A DNA stretch of 64,000 nucleotides, from NCBI GenBank assembly GCA_020746105.1, contig CM036620.1, forward strand, positions 44,536,706-44,600,705. The letters run 5' to 3'. Below are positions 10,323 through 23,995 of this stretch, piece after piece. Source of the DNA: Trogon surrucura. Its lineage: Eukaryota; Chordata; Aves; Trogoniformes; Trogonidae. The notes under the pieces are model-generated. The model had not been told where the DNA came from. It did no database searches and was given only the letters and a program-made list of their open reading frames with translations. The first letter of the stretch is position 1, and every line of letters begins with the position of its first letter. The translations under genes were made by a program, and so were the position numbers.

Positions 10323-13300
10323 TACGTGGTTTATCTGTGGATAAACTTCTGGCAGCCCTGCAGGTTCAAAATGTATGTGTGGTGTAAAACCTAGACAATT
10401 TCTAAGTATTTATTGAATGGGAAAAGTAATAGTGGAAGATACAGAGCAATTTTTGCACTTTGATATCTGACGAAAACACTGTATAGCCCTTTATTGCAAT
10501 TTTATAAACCAGTGAACAGGGAGACTCCAAAACAAACCCCCCAGAAAATCTACTAATAATTTTAAACAGCTGAAGTATGTTTTCTCATAATACTAACTTC
10601 AATACATGGCAAAAAAAATGTATTTTGACAGAATGGCTAGACAATGAAGTAGATTTTATTCATTCTTGGTTTGCAGGGCATAAATGCAGCATGTGCTTTT
10701 AGATTGATGAAATGATTTCTCCTGAAACCTGCTGTCTAGCTAGGAGTACACCAGCTACTGGGGAAAGGAGGGAAGTGTGTACTTTTGGATACTTTATGAG
10801 TAATTAAATATATATTATAATCAAAAAAGTGTCTGGTTGTGCCTTAGCTTGTTATGACTTGTCTTTGAATTCTTTGTGTAAAAACCATTTGCGCTTTTTT
10901 TTATTTCGCCACTGGATTTTTCCTCAGAGCTGTAGATTGTTTATAGCTATACAGAAAATATATGAAATCTCAAAAACGCGTGTCTTTGTATGAAAAGTTA
11001 TTAAAATTAAGCTCCTGCAGTTAAAGATCATTTGTCATTGTCTATTATTATTCCACCACACTGTAGTTTTTATATATTCTGTTACATTATGTAGTGTTAG
11101 CCTAAAGGTGGCAATGATGAGGACCCAGTTTTAAAATTATCATATTTAAAATTATTCTAATCTTCTCTTCCAATGTTTCTTGAAAAATAAAAGGGGAATT
11201 AAAGAGAAAAGAAGCATTTTGAATAGAAAATATGCTAATCTTTCACTAATTTCTCCTAATAAAGATAAATAAAATAATTACTAGGGCTTAATTTTACAAG
11301 GCTTTTCCACAGAGGAGAAAGGTGATGTTAAAAAAAAAAAAACAAAACCAAAAAAAAACCCAAACTCAAAACATACCACTGTATTGAACTTTGCTTCTGA
11401 ACTTTATTTACTGCTAGTGAGAAAAACTGTATCTGGTTCAGTTCTTTGGCTTCTTTCTGTGGATGCAACTTCCACAGAACTTGTTTGTGTTTCCTAAAAA
11501 TGTTTAAAGAAACTCTTTTACATGGAGCTTACTAAAAGGGGTTAAGGTATTGCCTGTTCGAACAGGTTTTTTCCTGAGAAGAAACTTGGGACAGATAAAC
11601 GCAGGTCTTAATTGTTTGCTCTGTAAAACAGGTGTTCATCACTGTGTAATTTCCCTTGGTGATATGTAATATTACTACAATAAATACGGAATATATACAT
11701 ACTCATAAGCACTATTTGCTTCTACACTGCTAATTAATGTCTTATGCATAGATGGAGCATTCTTGAAACTAGGAATTGTATTTTGTGAATTTTGTCATCC
11801 TATTGTGCCTATTTTGCACATTTTGTCATTATATGGAGTATGCATTCCTTTAGCAGAAGTGTCAAGCAGCTGCAAACTGAAAATGCAAGTATCTTCTAGC
11901 CAAGAACAATTAAATTCTGTTATTCACACTAAGATAGCGTATCCTAAAAAGCAACACTTCTTTCTCAAATAGGAGGAACTGAAGTTTAATAGTAAAGTTA
12001 TTGCTTGCTGATGTATATACGTCTTATAAACAAAACTCAGGTAGATAATTTTACAAAATATGTGATTCTGTTCATTTTACCTCCAGAACCATATTGTGAA
12101 TGTACACAAACTTCGTTCTGATGCTCACAGTGATAAGTTTATACTAATTTAATCTTGGTAAATAACTGACTGGGAAAAGCATCTCTTAAAATCTATGATA
12201 GATTTTGAAAAAAATCCTGTGAGTGCAAGCGGTTTGCACACACAACAAAACATACAGTTTTAATTCGCATTAGTATTTGTACCCTAGCTTCTTTTATGTA
12301 TTTTTTGCTAAATTGGCAATCAGCTTTTGCTCATCTTAGTATTGTCACAGTGCTTTTATTTCTTCTTAGCATCATAAGATTGCAAATATTTTTAAGTCCT
12401 ATACAGTGAAACATGGAACTCTCTGTACCTTAATAACAGTTAATAAGGTTAATGATCATATTTCTTGCTCATCTGTCTAAATTCTGACATTAGGGCACTC
12501 ATTGACAGACTGTGAAGATGTCAGGTTGCATCAGTTCAACAGAATTTTGGATAAACTGTAATGCCTTTGCAGCTGGAATATGCTTGTTTAAAATAAGGTG
12601 AGCCTACCAAGTTTAGAATGGCTGACAGCTGTACTCAAAGAGGACAGCTTACTGTTTCAGCTTACTGACTTGGTACCTGTGCATAAAAAACTGCATCTCA
12701 CTAAGTAAATTGAAGTGTGTCAGGGAGCCTTTAAGACATACTGTTCCTTTTCGAGATTTCAGAGTAGCTCGTAAATCATGGTGCCAAGGAAGAAAAAGGT
12801 ATAAAATAGTGTCACTGAAAGCGGACGATTTACTCCGACTTTGTCTTCTTACCATTTATTAGCCCTGTCAAAATAGGGTATAATATATTTTTACATCACA
12901 ATTTTAAAGGGTTGTTTTCTGATCATAAAACTGGTGAGAATAATATAGTTTCTTTCCTATTTCTGACAAAGAATTCCTTAAACATGACGTGGAGATAGGA
13001 TTCAAAATACTACTGTTTAGCAATTTACATATATCAGAACCTATATTCTGGCTAAGTCTAGTTGGAAACGCTCTTAGTCCTGAACGAAGTGTGAAAACAA
13101 AATTAGAGCAGTGAACACACCACCACCTAGCCACTCTTTCACCGTATTTTTATAACAGATGGGAGTCCCAAGCTCTTTCTCAAATACATAGGGATAATCA
13201 AAGACTGAAGAAGGCCTAAGTAGTATATAATTTATTTGGAGTGGCATTCCCAGATGGTGAAAGCTGCAAGCTCATTCAAATGTGAGCAGGAGGACATGAG

Positions 13301-16300
13301 TTGCATGAAGACATTACAGCAATAAAACTTCCTTATTGTCTGTCACTGCACACTAAATGATTTTTTAGCATGATGGGAAATACACATCTAATTTTGACTT
13401 TGGGAAAAATTGTATTGGACCAAGAAAAAAGAAAGTGAGCAAGACTGTTAAAATATCTGCAACAGTAAACATGTAAAGGCATGTAATATAACTATTTGAT
13501 TTGAAATTGAAGTCTTGAAGAGAATAGTATACAAAACTATAATGCAGCCAGAGTTGTTGTTTTAAAAAAAATGCATCAGGCAGTGAAAGTGGAATCAGCA
13601 GCCTTCTCGTCAGTCTGAATTGTTTGGATTTTATAAAAATTTTTGCACTGGTACCATAGACTTTTCACAGCTGAGGTTTAAAAATAACGTGAAGATTTTA
13701 TTCTGCATAGCTGTTTGAGTGAATTCATTGCTTGTAAAACTGGAAAACAGAAACTTTAACTAAAGGTCAGATAGATGGCATAATGTTAGGACTTAATAAC
13801 TTTCTTGTGCAATCCAAATGCTATCTGATTAGAAATAATAAAATTTACATGCCTACTTAACTCCTAGTAACTTCGAGTTACCTACAGAGTCTGCACTTCA
13901 TTAGAGGTTTGCTAATGATTTCTGCAGCACTCGTCTGGATCCACATACTTTACTCTCAATGGATTCAAAACAGCATGGATGATAAAATGTTTCACGATTG
14001 TTCAGTCCAGCATGCGCTACAACCAACCCTTACTTCAGATGTAAAGATTTGTCTTTACTATTGTACAACAAGCATCATTCAGTCTCAAGTATTTTCTGCA
14101 AAAGCAGAGCTAAAGGTCACTGCACCCGGGTAGACACCCAGAACTGGTACTTGCGTAGGGATACATCTCCAAATGCATGTATATGAGGTCAAGAGGGAGA
14201 GTAAAACAAAAAGGATCTTAGCCCTGAATTATATGATTTGTAGTTGACCATACTTAATCACAACATACTAATTTCTGCTAATCTAGAAAACTGTAGACTC
14301 TTCTACAATAAAAACTGGAAACTATGAGAGATATTTTTAGAAATGATGCTAAATAAATTAAATATCTATATTTAGCAGTTAAAACAGTATGTGCGTTCTG
14401 ATAAATAGGCAGTGCTTAGCAAGTTGATTGCAACACTGGTGGATGTTGATGGATAAAATAATGTATGAAAAAAAGTTGTGTGATGTTTTTGCAGTTTGTG
14501 GCAAATAATGTTGCAGATGTGCAGTGTATTCCTGCATGCTAGAATCTACTTCTTGTGGAAGGTGACAAGACTCAGAAAGCATACTCCTTTATTCTCATCC
14601 TAAAAATATAAATAAGGAAAACTTGTCAGTGGGCTGAACAAACATGAAGTAGTATCTGTGCTCTAAAGGTTCACAAAATTCAAGTAGTGTTGCCTTGGCC
14701 TGAGTACATATGACCTGTGAAATCATAGAACAGTTAGGTGGATCAGAAACAATTTCCCTGGCCGTGTTATCAAAGGAAGTACTATGACAGGTGTTGCATG
14801 AAGCCAGCTTTAAATATACAACTCAAATGGCCATTTACATGTGGGTCAAAAGGCAGTCACTGCCTGTGCAAGTTCAGGAAAAAGCTATAAAATCAAATCT
14901 CGCAATCCTTGATGTGATTCTGAGCCTATCTGTTATCGCGTGGGGGCACTCTGCTCACAGAAGGTGCAGTGTGGCATCAAAAGCCGTGACCACTCACTCG
15001 GAAGAACTGGAAGTCTGCAGAAAGTGCCTAGAAAGTGTGTTTGTCCTTTCAGAATAAAAAGAGAAAAAAAAAAAAATGACCATATGTTCAAGGAAGGTCA
15101 CTGATACCAGTGTTTCTAGGTCACTTTGCACTTCATCCAGTACCCTTTAATGGGTACTGTCTGGCTTTTAAGAAGAGACAGTATTTTTGTCTATTGTTGA
15201 GGAAGAAAAGAAGCAAAATTCGAGGAAGCTTCAAATTTGTTTTGATACTTGACAACCCTGTGTAGTTGTGGATACAGACAAACCAGTTCCTAATAGTTTT
15301 TCCTCTTTTCCCCAAACACAGTTTATACTTTAAAAGTGTTTGAAACTAACTTTGAAGCAAGTTGCTGACCAGGAGTTTTATGACTTGATTTGTTTTAAAG
15401 CCTAAATAGCTTAGGGAAATGTTTTACAGAAGATATAATCCATCCACATGGAATAAAGCCTGGAAAATTAGGTGGCAAAAACCTAAAACACAAAATACAT
15501 TCTCATGACTTTGCACTTAAGCTGTTGCTTACTGAACTAATTTAACAGTGGCTATGTATTGTTTATTGCCTGTAACTACACTACATTTTCTGGAAGTTGT
15601 TTTAGAGGTGCTTTATTCAGAATATTTTATTAATAATGTCTTTGGTTGTTAGAATATCTGTCTGACATACGAATTTGATCAGCATGTGGAATAGCCATGA
15701 AGCCTGTTAACAATGCTACTGTCTTTACTTGTGTATTGACTTCATCAGCAATGCTGTGGAATTATATTTATCTGTCCTCTCAATTCCTCCTTTTATAAAC
15801 TGATTTCAAATTACTTCACTAATGCCTTTGCCTTTTTGGCCTCAGAAGCAGAAACTTGTACACATCTAGGACAGGGAGAATGTTTTGGAGTGTTTTGTAA
15901 CCTTTTGCTTCTCACAAACAGTTTTGTGTATATTTTAAATTACAAACCTGGGAATGAAGCAGCTACCAGCAGAGCTTTCTGTGGACTCAGAGCTCCTAAA
16001 TCTGAACAAAAGCAGTGTTGATTTTACAACAATTGTGCATATGTACAAATTGAGTTCTTTGAATTATAGATGTACATCTCTTCATCTATTTGCACCACTT
16101 TTTATATACTGACATACTTGGTGTTGGAATGATACTGGGGGAAATATTAAGTACGGAGGAGTGATGACTTAGTTGAAAGCAGCATTAAACGGTTGTTTGC
16201 ATCTCTGTTGGCGTGTCTTTTGACACCACATTTTTTTATGTGGTCTGCTAGATGTTTCTCTAAGTTTGGTACTTAGTTGATTTCAAAGGGGGTTGTTAGG

Positions 16301-16883
16301 ATGATTACTAGTAATCAGTCGAAGTCTGATAAGGGCAGTCAGGGTGGTCAGATCCCTAGACAGATCTTTCATGGAAAGAGTTAGAACATGGTGGAATAGC
16401 TGGCAGCAGAAGTTACAGAACACGGACCAAATGAGGTTTCATCTATTTCATTATTTGGCTTGAATATTTAGTTGGGCTATTTGTCTTCCTTATTTTCTTT
16501 TGCAGAAATGAATATAACCATTTTAAAATAATTTTAATGGGCTAGCTTACAATTGTTTAATTTAATTACATTGAAAAGCTTAATGGATGTTTATTAAAAG
16601 CTTGATATTAATATTGATTTGTATGGACAGATATATTGTTGTATTTCTCGTGCATTTTCAGTAGCATGCCAGGGCACAAGACAAACTGGTTTTGCATAAG
16701 CCTAATTGAACTGATATGTAAGAGTTTCTTTATTGACAATTTAGTGAAGCAAATCTGTTATATTGCAAACACTTAACTCTTTTTACATGTTCTTGAGCAA
16801 TACATATATTCTTGATGTGCATAAAGGATTTAATTATTTTAGTGGTTGCTTTATTACAAATACAGGGAGCATCTTAGAGGTAT
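10323..16883. other. AT-rich non-coding stretch, no recognised feature
   Basis: About 6.5 kb without a recognisable gene or repeat. Simple A-rich tracts occur near 11330-11360 and 15060-15076. Open frames of 60-88 codons are scattered on both strands and show no domain, repeat or signal-peptide pattern. Confidence 0.55.
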
Positions 16884-17029
16884 TGTCATGATTTAACCCT
16901 AGATGGCAACTAAATACCACAGAGCAGCTAAAACATCCCTGAATTATCAACACCACTGGCAGCCCAAATTCAGAACACAGCCCTATACTACTATGAGGAA
17001 AATTAACTATCCCAGCCAAAACCAGCACA
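16884..17029 (-). mobile_element. ERVL-type LTR with large internal deletion (146 bp left)
   Basis: On the minus strand the element starts 'TGTGCTGGTTTTGGCTGGGA' and ends '...GGGTTAAATCATGACA', the two ends of the common avian ERVL long terminal repeat. The high-coordinate 100 bp are the U3 start. The low-coordinate 45 bp (16884-16928) are the U5 end. They are joined near 16928-16932, so the promoter, R region and polyadenylation signal are missing. Flanks are GGTAT (16879-16883) and GGTGT (17030-17034), a 5-bp target duplication with one mismatch, the size expected for ERVL integrase. The TG...CA ends are kept on both sides. The deletion length is inferred from typical ERVL LTRs (500-700 bp). 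It is non-functional and non-coding. Confidence 0.85.
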
Positions 17030-17745
17030 GGTGTCTATCAAAGCTATTTTAAGGCCTGTGATCAAAAAAACACCCAGAAATTAGCTGTTTATGCTACCTA
17101 TGACCAGTCCTTTGGGAAGGAATGACTGCAATGCACCCAAGGCTCAACCTCGGTTAATCAGGTTTTGGGTTTAACTGAGATACAAACATTGTCTGAAAGT
17201 AAGTTGAAAAACTGAAACGTAACTCTGTTAGCTGTTTTTATTATTTAGAAGGTAAATTGTTTGGGTTTTTTTTTTTTAGGAAATGCATAACCACTGATTA
17301 TCATAGCTTGTAAGAAAAATATGTTGTTGCATTGTAAAGTCATGGAACTGTTTCTCTTAAATCTTTGATTGAAAATGGCTTCCTTAGAATATATAATGGA
17401 TATTTTGTATTGGTTCAAATAGGAAATTATTTTTTCAACTTTTTAGATACATCCTGAAAGAGATCAGATTTGTATCAGCGTAGCCCTGTTGTTCTCAGTG
17501 TTTTATTTGTGGCTCCTGATTGTTTTATCCTCAGCTTTAAAAGCAGCTTTATCTCAGAAATGCAGTTGTCCCAGTGGGTCATAAATGGGTGATACAGTTA
17601 TTTCAGTGGTAAGTTTTGGACTCTTTGAGGTCCAAATACTTTAAAGAATTAATAAAAAGAATAAATAGAAGCTCTAAAAATTCTAGAATTCAGTGTAATT
17701 TGTCAGTTGTCCTTATTTTAAGAGTATAGGGCCTATTGTCAAAAT
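17030..17745. other. Non-coding stretch between LTR remnant and CR1
   Basis: Nothing recognised beyond T-rich simple sequence near 17268-17278. Confidence 0.55.
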
Positions 17746-18103
17746 AACTGAGGGGTGACCTCATCAATGTTTATAAATATGTCAAGGGGGAATGTCAGGA
17801 GGATGGAGCCAGGCTCTTTTCAGCGGCGTCCACTGACAGGACAAGGGGCAATGGGTGGAAGCTGGAACACAGGAGGTTCCAGAAAAATATGAGGAAAAAC
17901 TTTTTCACTGTGAGGGTGACTGAGCACTGGAACAGGCTGCCTAGGGAAGTTGTGGAATCTCCATCTCTTGAGACATTCAAAACCCGCCTGGACGCGTTCC
18001 TGTGCGCTCTAGTGTAGGTGATCCTGCTCTGGCAGGGGGGTTGGACTAGATGATCTTTGAGGTCCCTTCCAACCTTTAACATTCTGTGATTCTGTGATTC
18101 TGT
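17746..18103 (+). mobile_element. CR1 LINE, 3' fragment of about 360 bp, plus strand
   Basis: A well-preserved 5'-truncated CR1. Landmarks in order: 'ACTGAGGGGTGACCTCATCA', 'GTCAGGAGGATGGAGCCAGG', 'TTTTTCACTGTGAGGGTGAC', 'TGGAACAGGCTGCCTAGGGA', 'GGTTGGACTAGATGATCTTT', and three terminal 'ATTCTGTG'-type units ending near 18103. It is cleaner than the copy at the left window edge, suggesting a later insertion. The 95-codon open frame on the opposite strand (17795-18082) is an antisense shadow. Confidence 0.96.
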
Positions 18104-18830
18104 AACTAGGGAAGAGGATGACTAATTATCTGTAAAAAAAATGCAAGGCACATTAATGTGTGCAATCAACGTGGCAATATTAAAAAATTGCGTAAAACTT
18201 ACTTTGTTATAGTAATTAGGTTTACCTAGAAAAGTGAGTAATATATACCCATGCCATTTAGAGCACAAAATTTCTCACAAGAAAAATACATAAAATGTAT
18301 AACTCTGGATTTAAAAACCAGATATATTTAGAGAAATAGTGCTGATTGCAACTAAATATTTATATTCATATTGATAATTATTGATTATCTCAATGTTATT
18401 TAAAATTAATATAACATTGCTGTTTGCTTGCATATCACTGTTGCCTTTTTGGGGCATCTATATGCGTATCGGTAAATTTAAAGACAACTTCGCAATTACA
18501 GCAATTTCCACGAGGTGGTGCTCAAGCAATAAATTTCAAATTGCTAATGTACTGACTATGACTGTTAAAAGGCTAAATTTGAAAATATGGCTTTCAAACA
18601 GAAGTTCTGCTCTTTGATCCTATAACTGACTTACGGTGGGAATGATGAGGTCAGGAAGGCTAATGAATTTATTATGTGGTGAAAAAAGTTATTTCTGCTT
18701 GCCTTCTTTTTTTTCACGCATAATGCCACAGGTTTCTGTCCATTTTGACATGGAATTCTCACAATCCTTTTCATAGTTCATAGGTTTGTTATTCATTATA
18801 TGCTGTCCACTTATAAATAAAGGAACTAGC
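18104..18830. other. AT-rich spacer
   Basis: No recognised feature. A 78-codon plus frame (18381-18617) lacks motifs. Confidence 0.5.
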
Positions 18831-18900
18831 ATCACAGAATCACAGAATGTTAGAGGTTGGAAGGGACCTCAAAGATCATCTAGTCCAACCCCCCCGCCAT
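18831..18900 (-). mobile_element. CR1 LINE, 70-bp 3' tip, minus strand
   Basis: 'ATCACAGAATCACAGAATGT' followed by 'AAGGGACCTCAAAGATCATC' and 'TAGTCCAACCCCCC' is the reverse complement of the extreme CR1 3' end. The insertion was truncated after about 70 bases. Confidence 0.93.
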
Positions 18901-21900
18901 TCGTAAAGAGATTATAGTAGTTGCTCTAAGCAAAATGTTAAAGAGTTCAAAAGATTTAAATGAATCTGTCGTAGAAAAATACATTGGACTCTGATTCACT
19001 GATCATTCAACAGTAAATAAAAAATGTAGACAATACGATAATGCAAAGAGGCAGATGATGTGAGAGAAGAGCAATGACTATAAACAAAGCAGACAGTTTC
19101 GTGTGTTTTTCCCACTTTGATGAAATAGAGCATCCTTAGCTGTTTTGCTTGCCAAAATGCTGCATCTGTTTGTTTTGGGTTTTGGTTGTTTTTTTTTTTC
19201 CTAACATCCTCTGTAAGCCCCTTATTCATCTTCTCCTTTAAATTATACAGAAGATTTATAATTTAAAGTTCACTATGAGTACCTCTGAAGAAGAGCCAAT
19301 AATTAACATTGCAAGATTTGTTGTTGTTGCGTTCTTAACCATCGAAATGGCAATAACCAAAGCTGCAATGAAAGCTAATTTCTGCCTTCCACTTTTGTTT
19401 CTTTTTTTGGCTGGTTTGTTGCTTGGGGTTTTTTCTCTTCTTTTTAACTTGTGGCCTTTTCTTGTTCTTTTTTTCGACTTAACTGATCAACACAAATTCT
19501 ACTAAGGGCACAAATGGCCTTACCTCTACAGCAAGCAACGCTCTTGGCCAGCTGGTGTGCTCAGCTTAATACAATAGCCATAGGCTCTAGTAGGTTTTTT
19601 TTCCTTGTAACAATACTGTATTCTTTCTTCTTTGTTCATTGTTTCGAATCTCAGCGATGTATAATACAATTCGTACACTCTGGAAAGTAAATTATTTTTA
19701 AAGAGCAAACAGGTCTCTCCAAGTTATTTTACTTTCTGACAGCTGACAGAGCAGTACTCATCCTATTTGAATAAACTTGAAGGGTCTGTGAATAAGGAAG
19801 TCTCATATACTTTGTTATGCAGCCAGTTGGGAGTTAAGTGATGACAGATCTGTGAAAAATAAATGAACCTTCCCCTCCTACTTTTATTTAGTTGTTGTGC
19901 ATGGAGGCTGCCTGCTCTTGTAAGGTATTTAGTCACCAGACTTCTACCCACAATATTGGAAGATCTGAGTCCAAGTTCATTGATGGTCCATTTTATAGAT
20001 ATTTGGGTTAGCCAATTAGAAAGAATACAATTATTTGCAAGATTTCTGTCTACATTCAGATACTGAGCACTTTCATTGTTGAAGCCAATTTCATCCCACA
20101 TATAGGTTTTACCTTATTACCAAATTCTGTTTGATTACTCACTAGATCTTTATGCAGGTACATTTAATATGGAGATTTGTTTTGGCTGGGAAAATCACTT
20201 CTGCTAGTGGCTAAACTGAAATATTATTTTTTTTAATTTTATTTTCATTATTTTCTAACTTATATTTACAGTGAGTAACTACTGGCAAACAAAATTGATT
20301 AACTGTTTAGCTACCAATCAATAACAGCAAGAAGGAACAGAGCAAAAATTATGCTTTAATATCTTTGAAATCCATTGTGAATATACTACAAACATCCATT
20401 ATATGTATAATGTTACTTGTCTTGTCTGTAACATTTTAGAGTAGCTGGCACTTGTGCTTTTCTTGTTAATGTTTGTCATTTCGAACCTCTATGGTTCCTT
20501 TTGTCTTTGAGATGTGGTGGTAGGAGAAAAAGATTTTATAAATGCTCTTTGATTATAATTAATCTAAGTTTGAGGCCCTCTTCTATTTAGATTTTTCTCA
20601 TGACCATTCTTATTAATCTTTGACAAGGCTGTACGTGTGCACTCTTGTGGATGAGAGTGCAATATGGATTGTCTGTGAGTAAATTCCATCGCAACTCATC
20701 TCTTTAGTACTGGCTCATTCTGTCTTTAATTCCACAGTACTGTGCAAAGGTAGAATTACAGTTTTCCCACTGGTACTGTTAAATTGCTTCATTACAGGCT
20801 CTTTTGCATCTTTCAACGTTTTAACAGCTCAAAAAGTGGTTTATTTCACTTATTATCCCATGCTCTGCATAAACCGCCTTCACATTTGCTTTTGACCATT
20901 TTGTATATTTGTATTTTCTTTCATCCTTTTCTAGTTCTTGTGGGCATCTGCCTTCACTATCATGCCAATTGAAAACTAATTAAAATGACCAGTTGAAGTA
21001 TATGCAGAGTTTACTTGGCAGCAATTTCCTGGGGTTTTAGAAAGGCTTCGTGTGTATATAGGCTTTGAGCACAACCTAGCAAGAACTTAAGACCTTCATT
21101 CTAAAATCTCAGATAGTACAAAGCCAATAGCTCTGACTGAGCATTTAACTGTTACATTGAGAAAATGAACAGCCTGCTCAGAATCAGTAAAGCTTGTGGC
21201 TTAATTTCAGGTGAGAAAAGGTTAAAGGAAGTTGAAGGAACAATGATTTATTCTTAGGATGGGGTAAAACAGCCAAAAGAAAATTGAGTGCAGAAACTTT
21301 CTATATTTTACACTGTGGTCTGTAATTCTTTTTGATTTACAAGATGGATTGTGAAAGCGGATGGAAATAGACAACACAGTTCTCAGCTGACATTGGAGTC
21401 GGTCTTTTTGTTTTCTAAAATCATTTTAGCACCTGTATTTCAATTAATGAATCATAGTACTCATTTTCATTATATTATCTAGGTCTTCTAAATAATTAGA
21501 ACAAGCCTCTTGTTGGGAGTTTGAAGCTTCCTTGGCTTCAGGTGGAGAGTGAACACTTCACATGCTGACTTGGCTTTTTTTACCTGACACTACACAGAAA
21601 AAAAAAAAAAAAAGTCATACAGGCTGGTAACAGAAGCTCCATACCTAACTTACTTGTAAATTGACAGTTGACTGAAAGGGCATGCAGGTTCAAGAATGGG
21701 TCAACCATGCTGTTAATTTCTCTCTCAAACACTGTGAGCCTTGTGGAACTTTAAAGACTGGATTAGTTTAAATTGTTTACCTAGCAGTAGCCTGTGTTCC
21801 TCAACATTTGTGACCCAAATATGTCATGATAACAAATATTTATATCGTATAAAGACAAAGCAAATCACAGTCATTAACTGGTTTCTGAGGCTCAAATAAT

Positions 21901-23917
21901 TTTTCCTTTTAACAATTTAAAGACATCTCTACTTGAGTATGAAAAATAAACTAGCTGAAACTGCTGGCTGTCATATTGACAGATCGATTGTTACATTGTT
22001 GTCATTTTTAATTTATAGATTACCAATTTTCTCAGAAAAAATAATTGTGCCTTGTTTTAAATTTACCCTTTACTTTCCTTTTTTCTCTCCTCTTAATCAC
22101 TGTACCAACTCCCTCGGAAATTACTCAAAATTATAGTCTTCCAAATGCTTCCATGAAAGCCACCTCTGAGTCAGGCCTTTCAAAAGCACTCAGAGCTTTA
22201 CTGCAGCATCCCACTCATCATGTGGCTTTTCTGTTTTACCTTCTCTTTTACACATAGTTTCATTTTGATCATGTTTTTTTTCCTGAAAAAATCCTTTTGC
22301 TGAAGCCCTTGCCCACATAAGACTCTCAGTTCTGTGATGTAAAACCTGTAAATATTACAGAAATATTACAGAATATGACAGAATGATTAAGACAGTGGTC
22401 TTAGGGCTTAAACCACCATGTGTTCACTTTCATTTTTGCAGATGTAATGTTGAAACTACACCTAAAATTTTAAATATGTGAAAGGCCAGTGTCCCCAGAT
22501 GCAGTATCTTAGCCCCTGTTGTTCATGTATTTAGATGCTGTCTTAACTCTTCATCAGTTTGTTTGTTTTGGGTTTGTTAGAACTTTTAGGCACTGAAATA
22601 GTAGAAATTTACTGTTCTGCCCACTGTATTGGACATGGGAGAAATGAAGACCATGAAAGTGCTACATCTATACTGCTTGAAAGAGAAATCGTATCTATGG
22701 AGTTATGTTCATTTTTATTTCCTAACTGTTGGAATCAGATGTAAATACCTCATTCTAAATTAAAACTTGCTTATCTAACTATTTTGTTTACATCAAAATC
22801 ATACATGAGGCTATGCATGCAATCAGCAGAAAACCATATTTACTGCCTAAATAATCACTTAGAAAGGAAAAACTTTGCATTCTTTCTACAGAAGCATAAT
22901 TATATTCCTTCTAAGAGGAAGATTAGAAATGGTAATTCTATAAGTAGGTAGTCATTATTTTATCATTTGGTATTAGCTATAATAATGTTAGTCATGATGA
23001 ACTAATGTGGTATTAATATGGATTTCATATGTACTCTCTTAGGAACATAATTGCAATTTGCCATTTTATTCATGTTCAGTCATTCTAAAGGGTTGCTGAA
23101 TTAACAGATTCACTTAGCCTTAATCCCTACTTACCTCATTTTTTATGAATGCCAACTTTTGCTTAGGAACACCTGGTACAACTAGCAGATTTGGGATGGA
23201 ACCAATGAGATTGCAAACTTCGAAACAAAGCCAGAAAATAAACTACAAGTTGTGAAAAGAAAACAAGGTTGCTTTTTCTAGCTCTTTTGCTAGGATAGAG
23301 TGAAAAGGCAGATGCTTTGCAAAGAACAGCTGCTCTATCAATGCTCGTTAGCCCAAGGAGAGTCTTGCAGACTCTGGAGGCAGCTGTAAGTCAGGAAGGA
23401 ATGACTGAAATGAATAGCAGCTTAAGTGACATGAGAAATATGAACCTTGTTTCTGCAGGGAGCCCTTTATTTTTTTTTTCTTTTATCTGAATGTCTTCTA
23501 GTTTGGTTTAGGCCTTTTTTCCTTTCTCTAAAAAAAGAAGTAAGTTACAATATGGACTTTCAAGGTCTGAATGGACAGACAAAGGATCGTTTGCTTATGG
23601 AGGAAACTCTTCTTTCTCCTCAACGTTCAATTTTATGACTATCCTGTGATTAAGACACTGTGCTGGTACTCGTGAGGTCTTCCTTCAGTATTATTCGAAA
23701 GGTTTCCTGTAGCACAAGTTAAATTCACTTCTTTCTGGTTTTATGAACAGCAACAAGAAATGCTATCTTTCTTATTTTTTCCTAATAGTTTCATAATCTG
23801 CTAAGAGATAAAGCTATATATTTGAGTAATGCTCAATATGTATTGTCATGAGAGCACAAATAAATGCCCAGGACTCCTAGCACAGAGTCTAGGAGGTGGC
23901 AGCACAGGACTTGGTGA
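18901..23917. other. AT-rich non-coding stretch; short hairpin and poly(A) tract only
   Basis: I recognise no gene or transposon. There is a 16-base A run at 21598-21613 and an 8-bp perfect stem with 8-base loop at 20638-20661. A 112-codon minus frame (19763-20101) and a 76-codon hydrophobic plus frame (19275-19505) have no family resemblance that I can support. Confidence 0.5.
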
Positions 23918-23995
23918 TTATACATTTATTTACTTGATGGGAATAAAGATTAGTGTTTATACATTTATTTACTTGATGGGAATAAAGATTAGTGT
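23918..23995. repeat. Perfect 39-bp tandem duplication
   Basis: Two identical 39-base units, 23918-23956 and 23957-23995, each beginning 'TTATACATTTATTTACTTGA' and ending 'AAAGATTAGTGT'. There is no mismatch between the copies, so the duplication is young. The unit is a multiple of three, so it also repeats 13 codons in a chance plus-strand frame. Confidence 0.95.
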
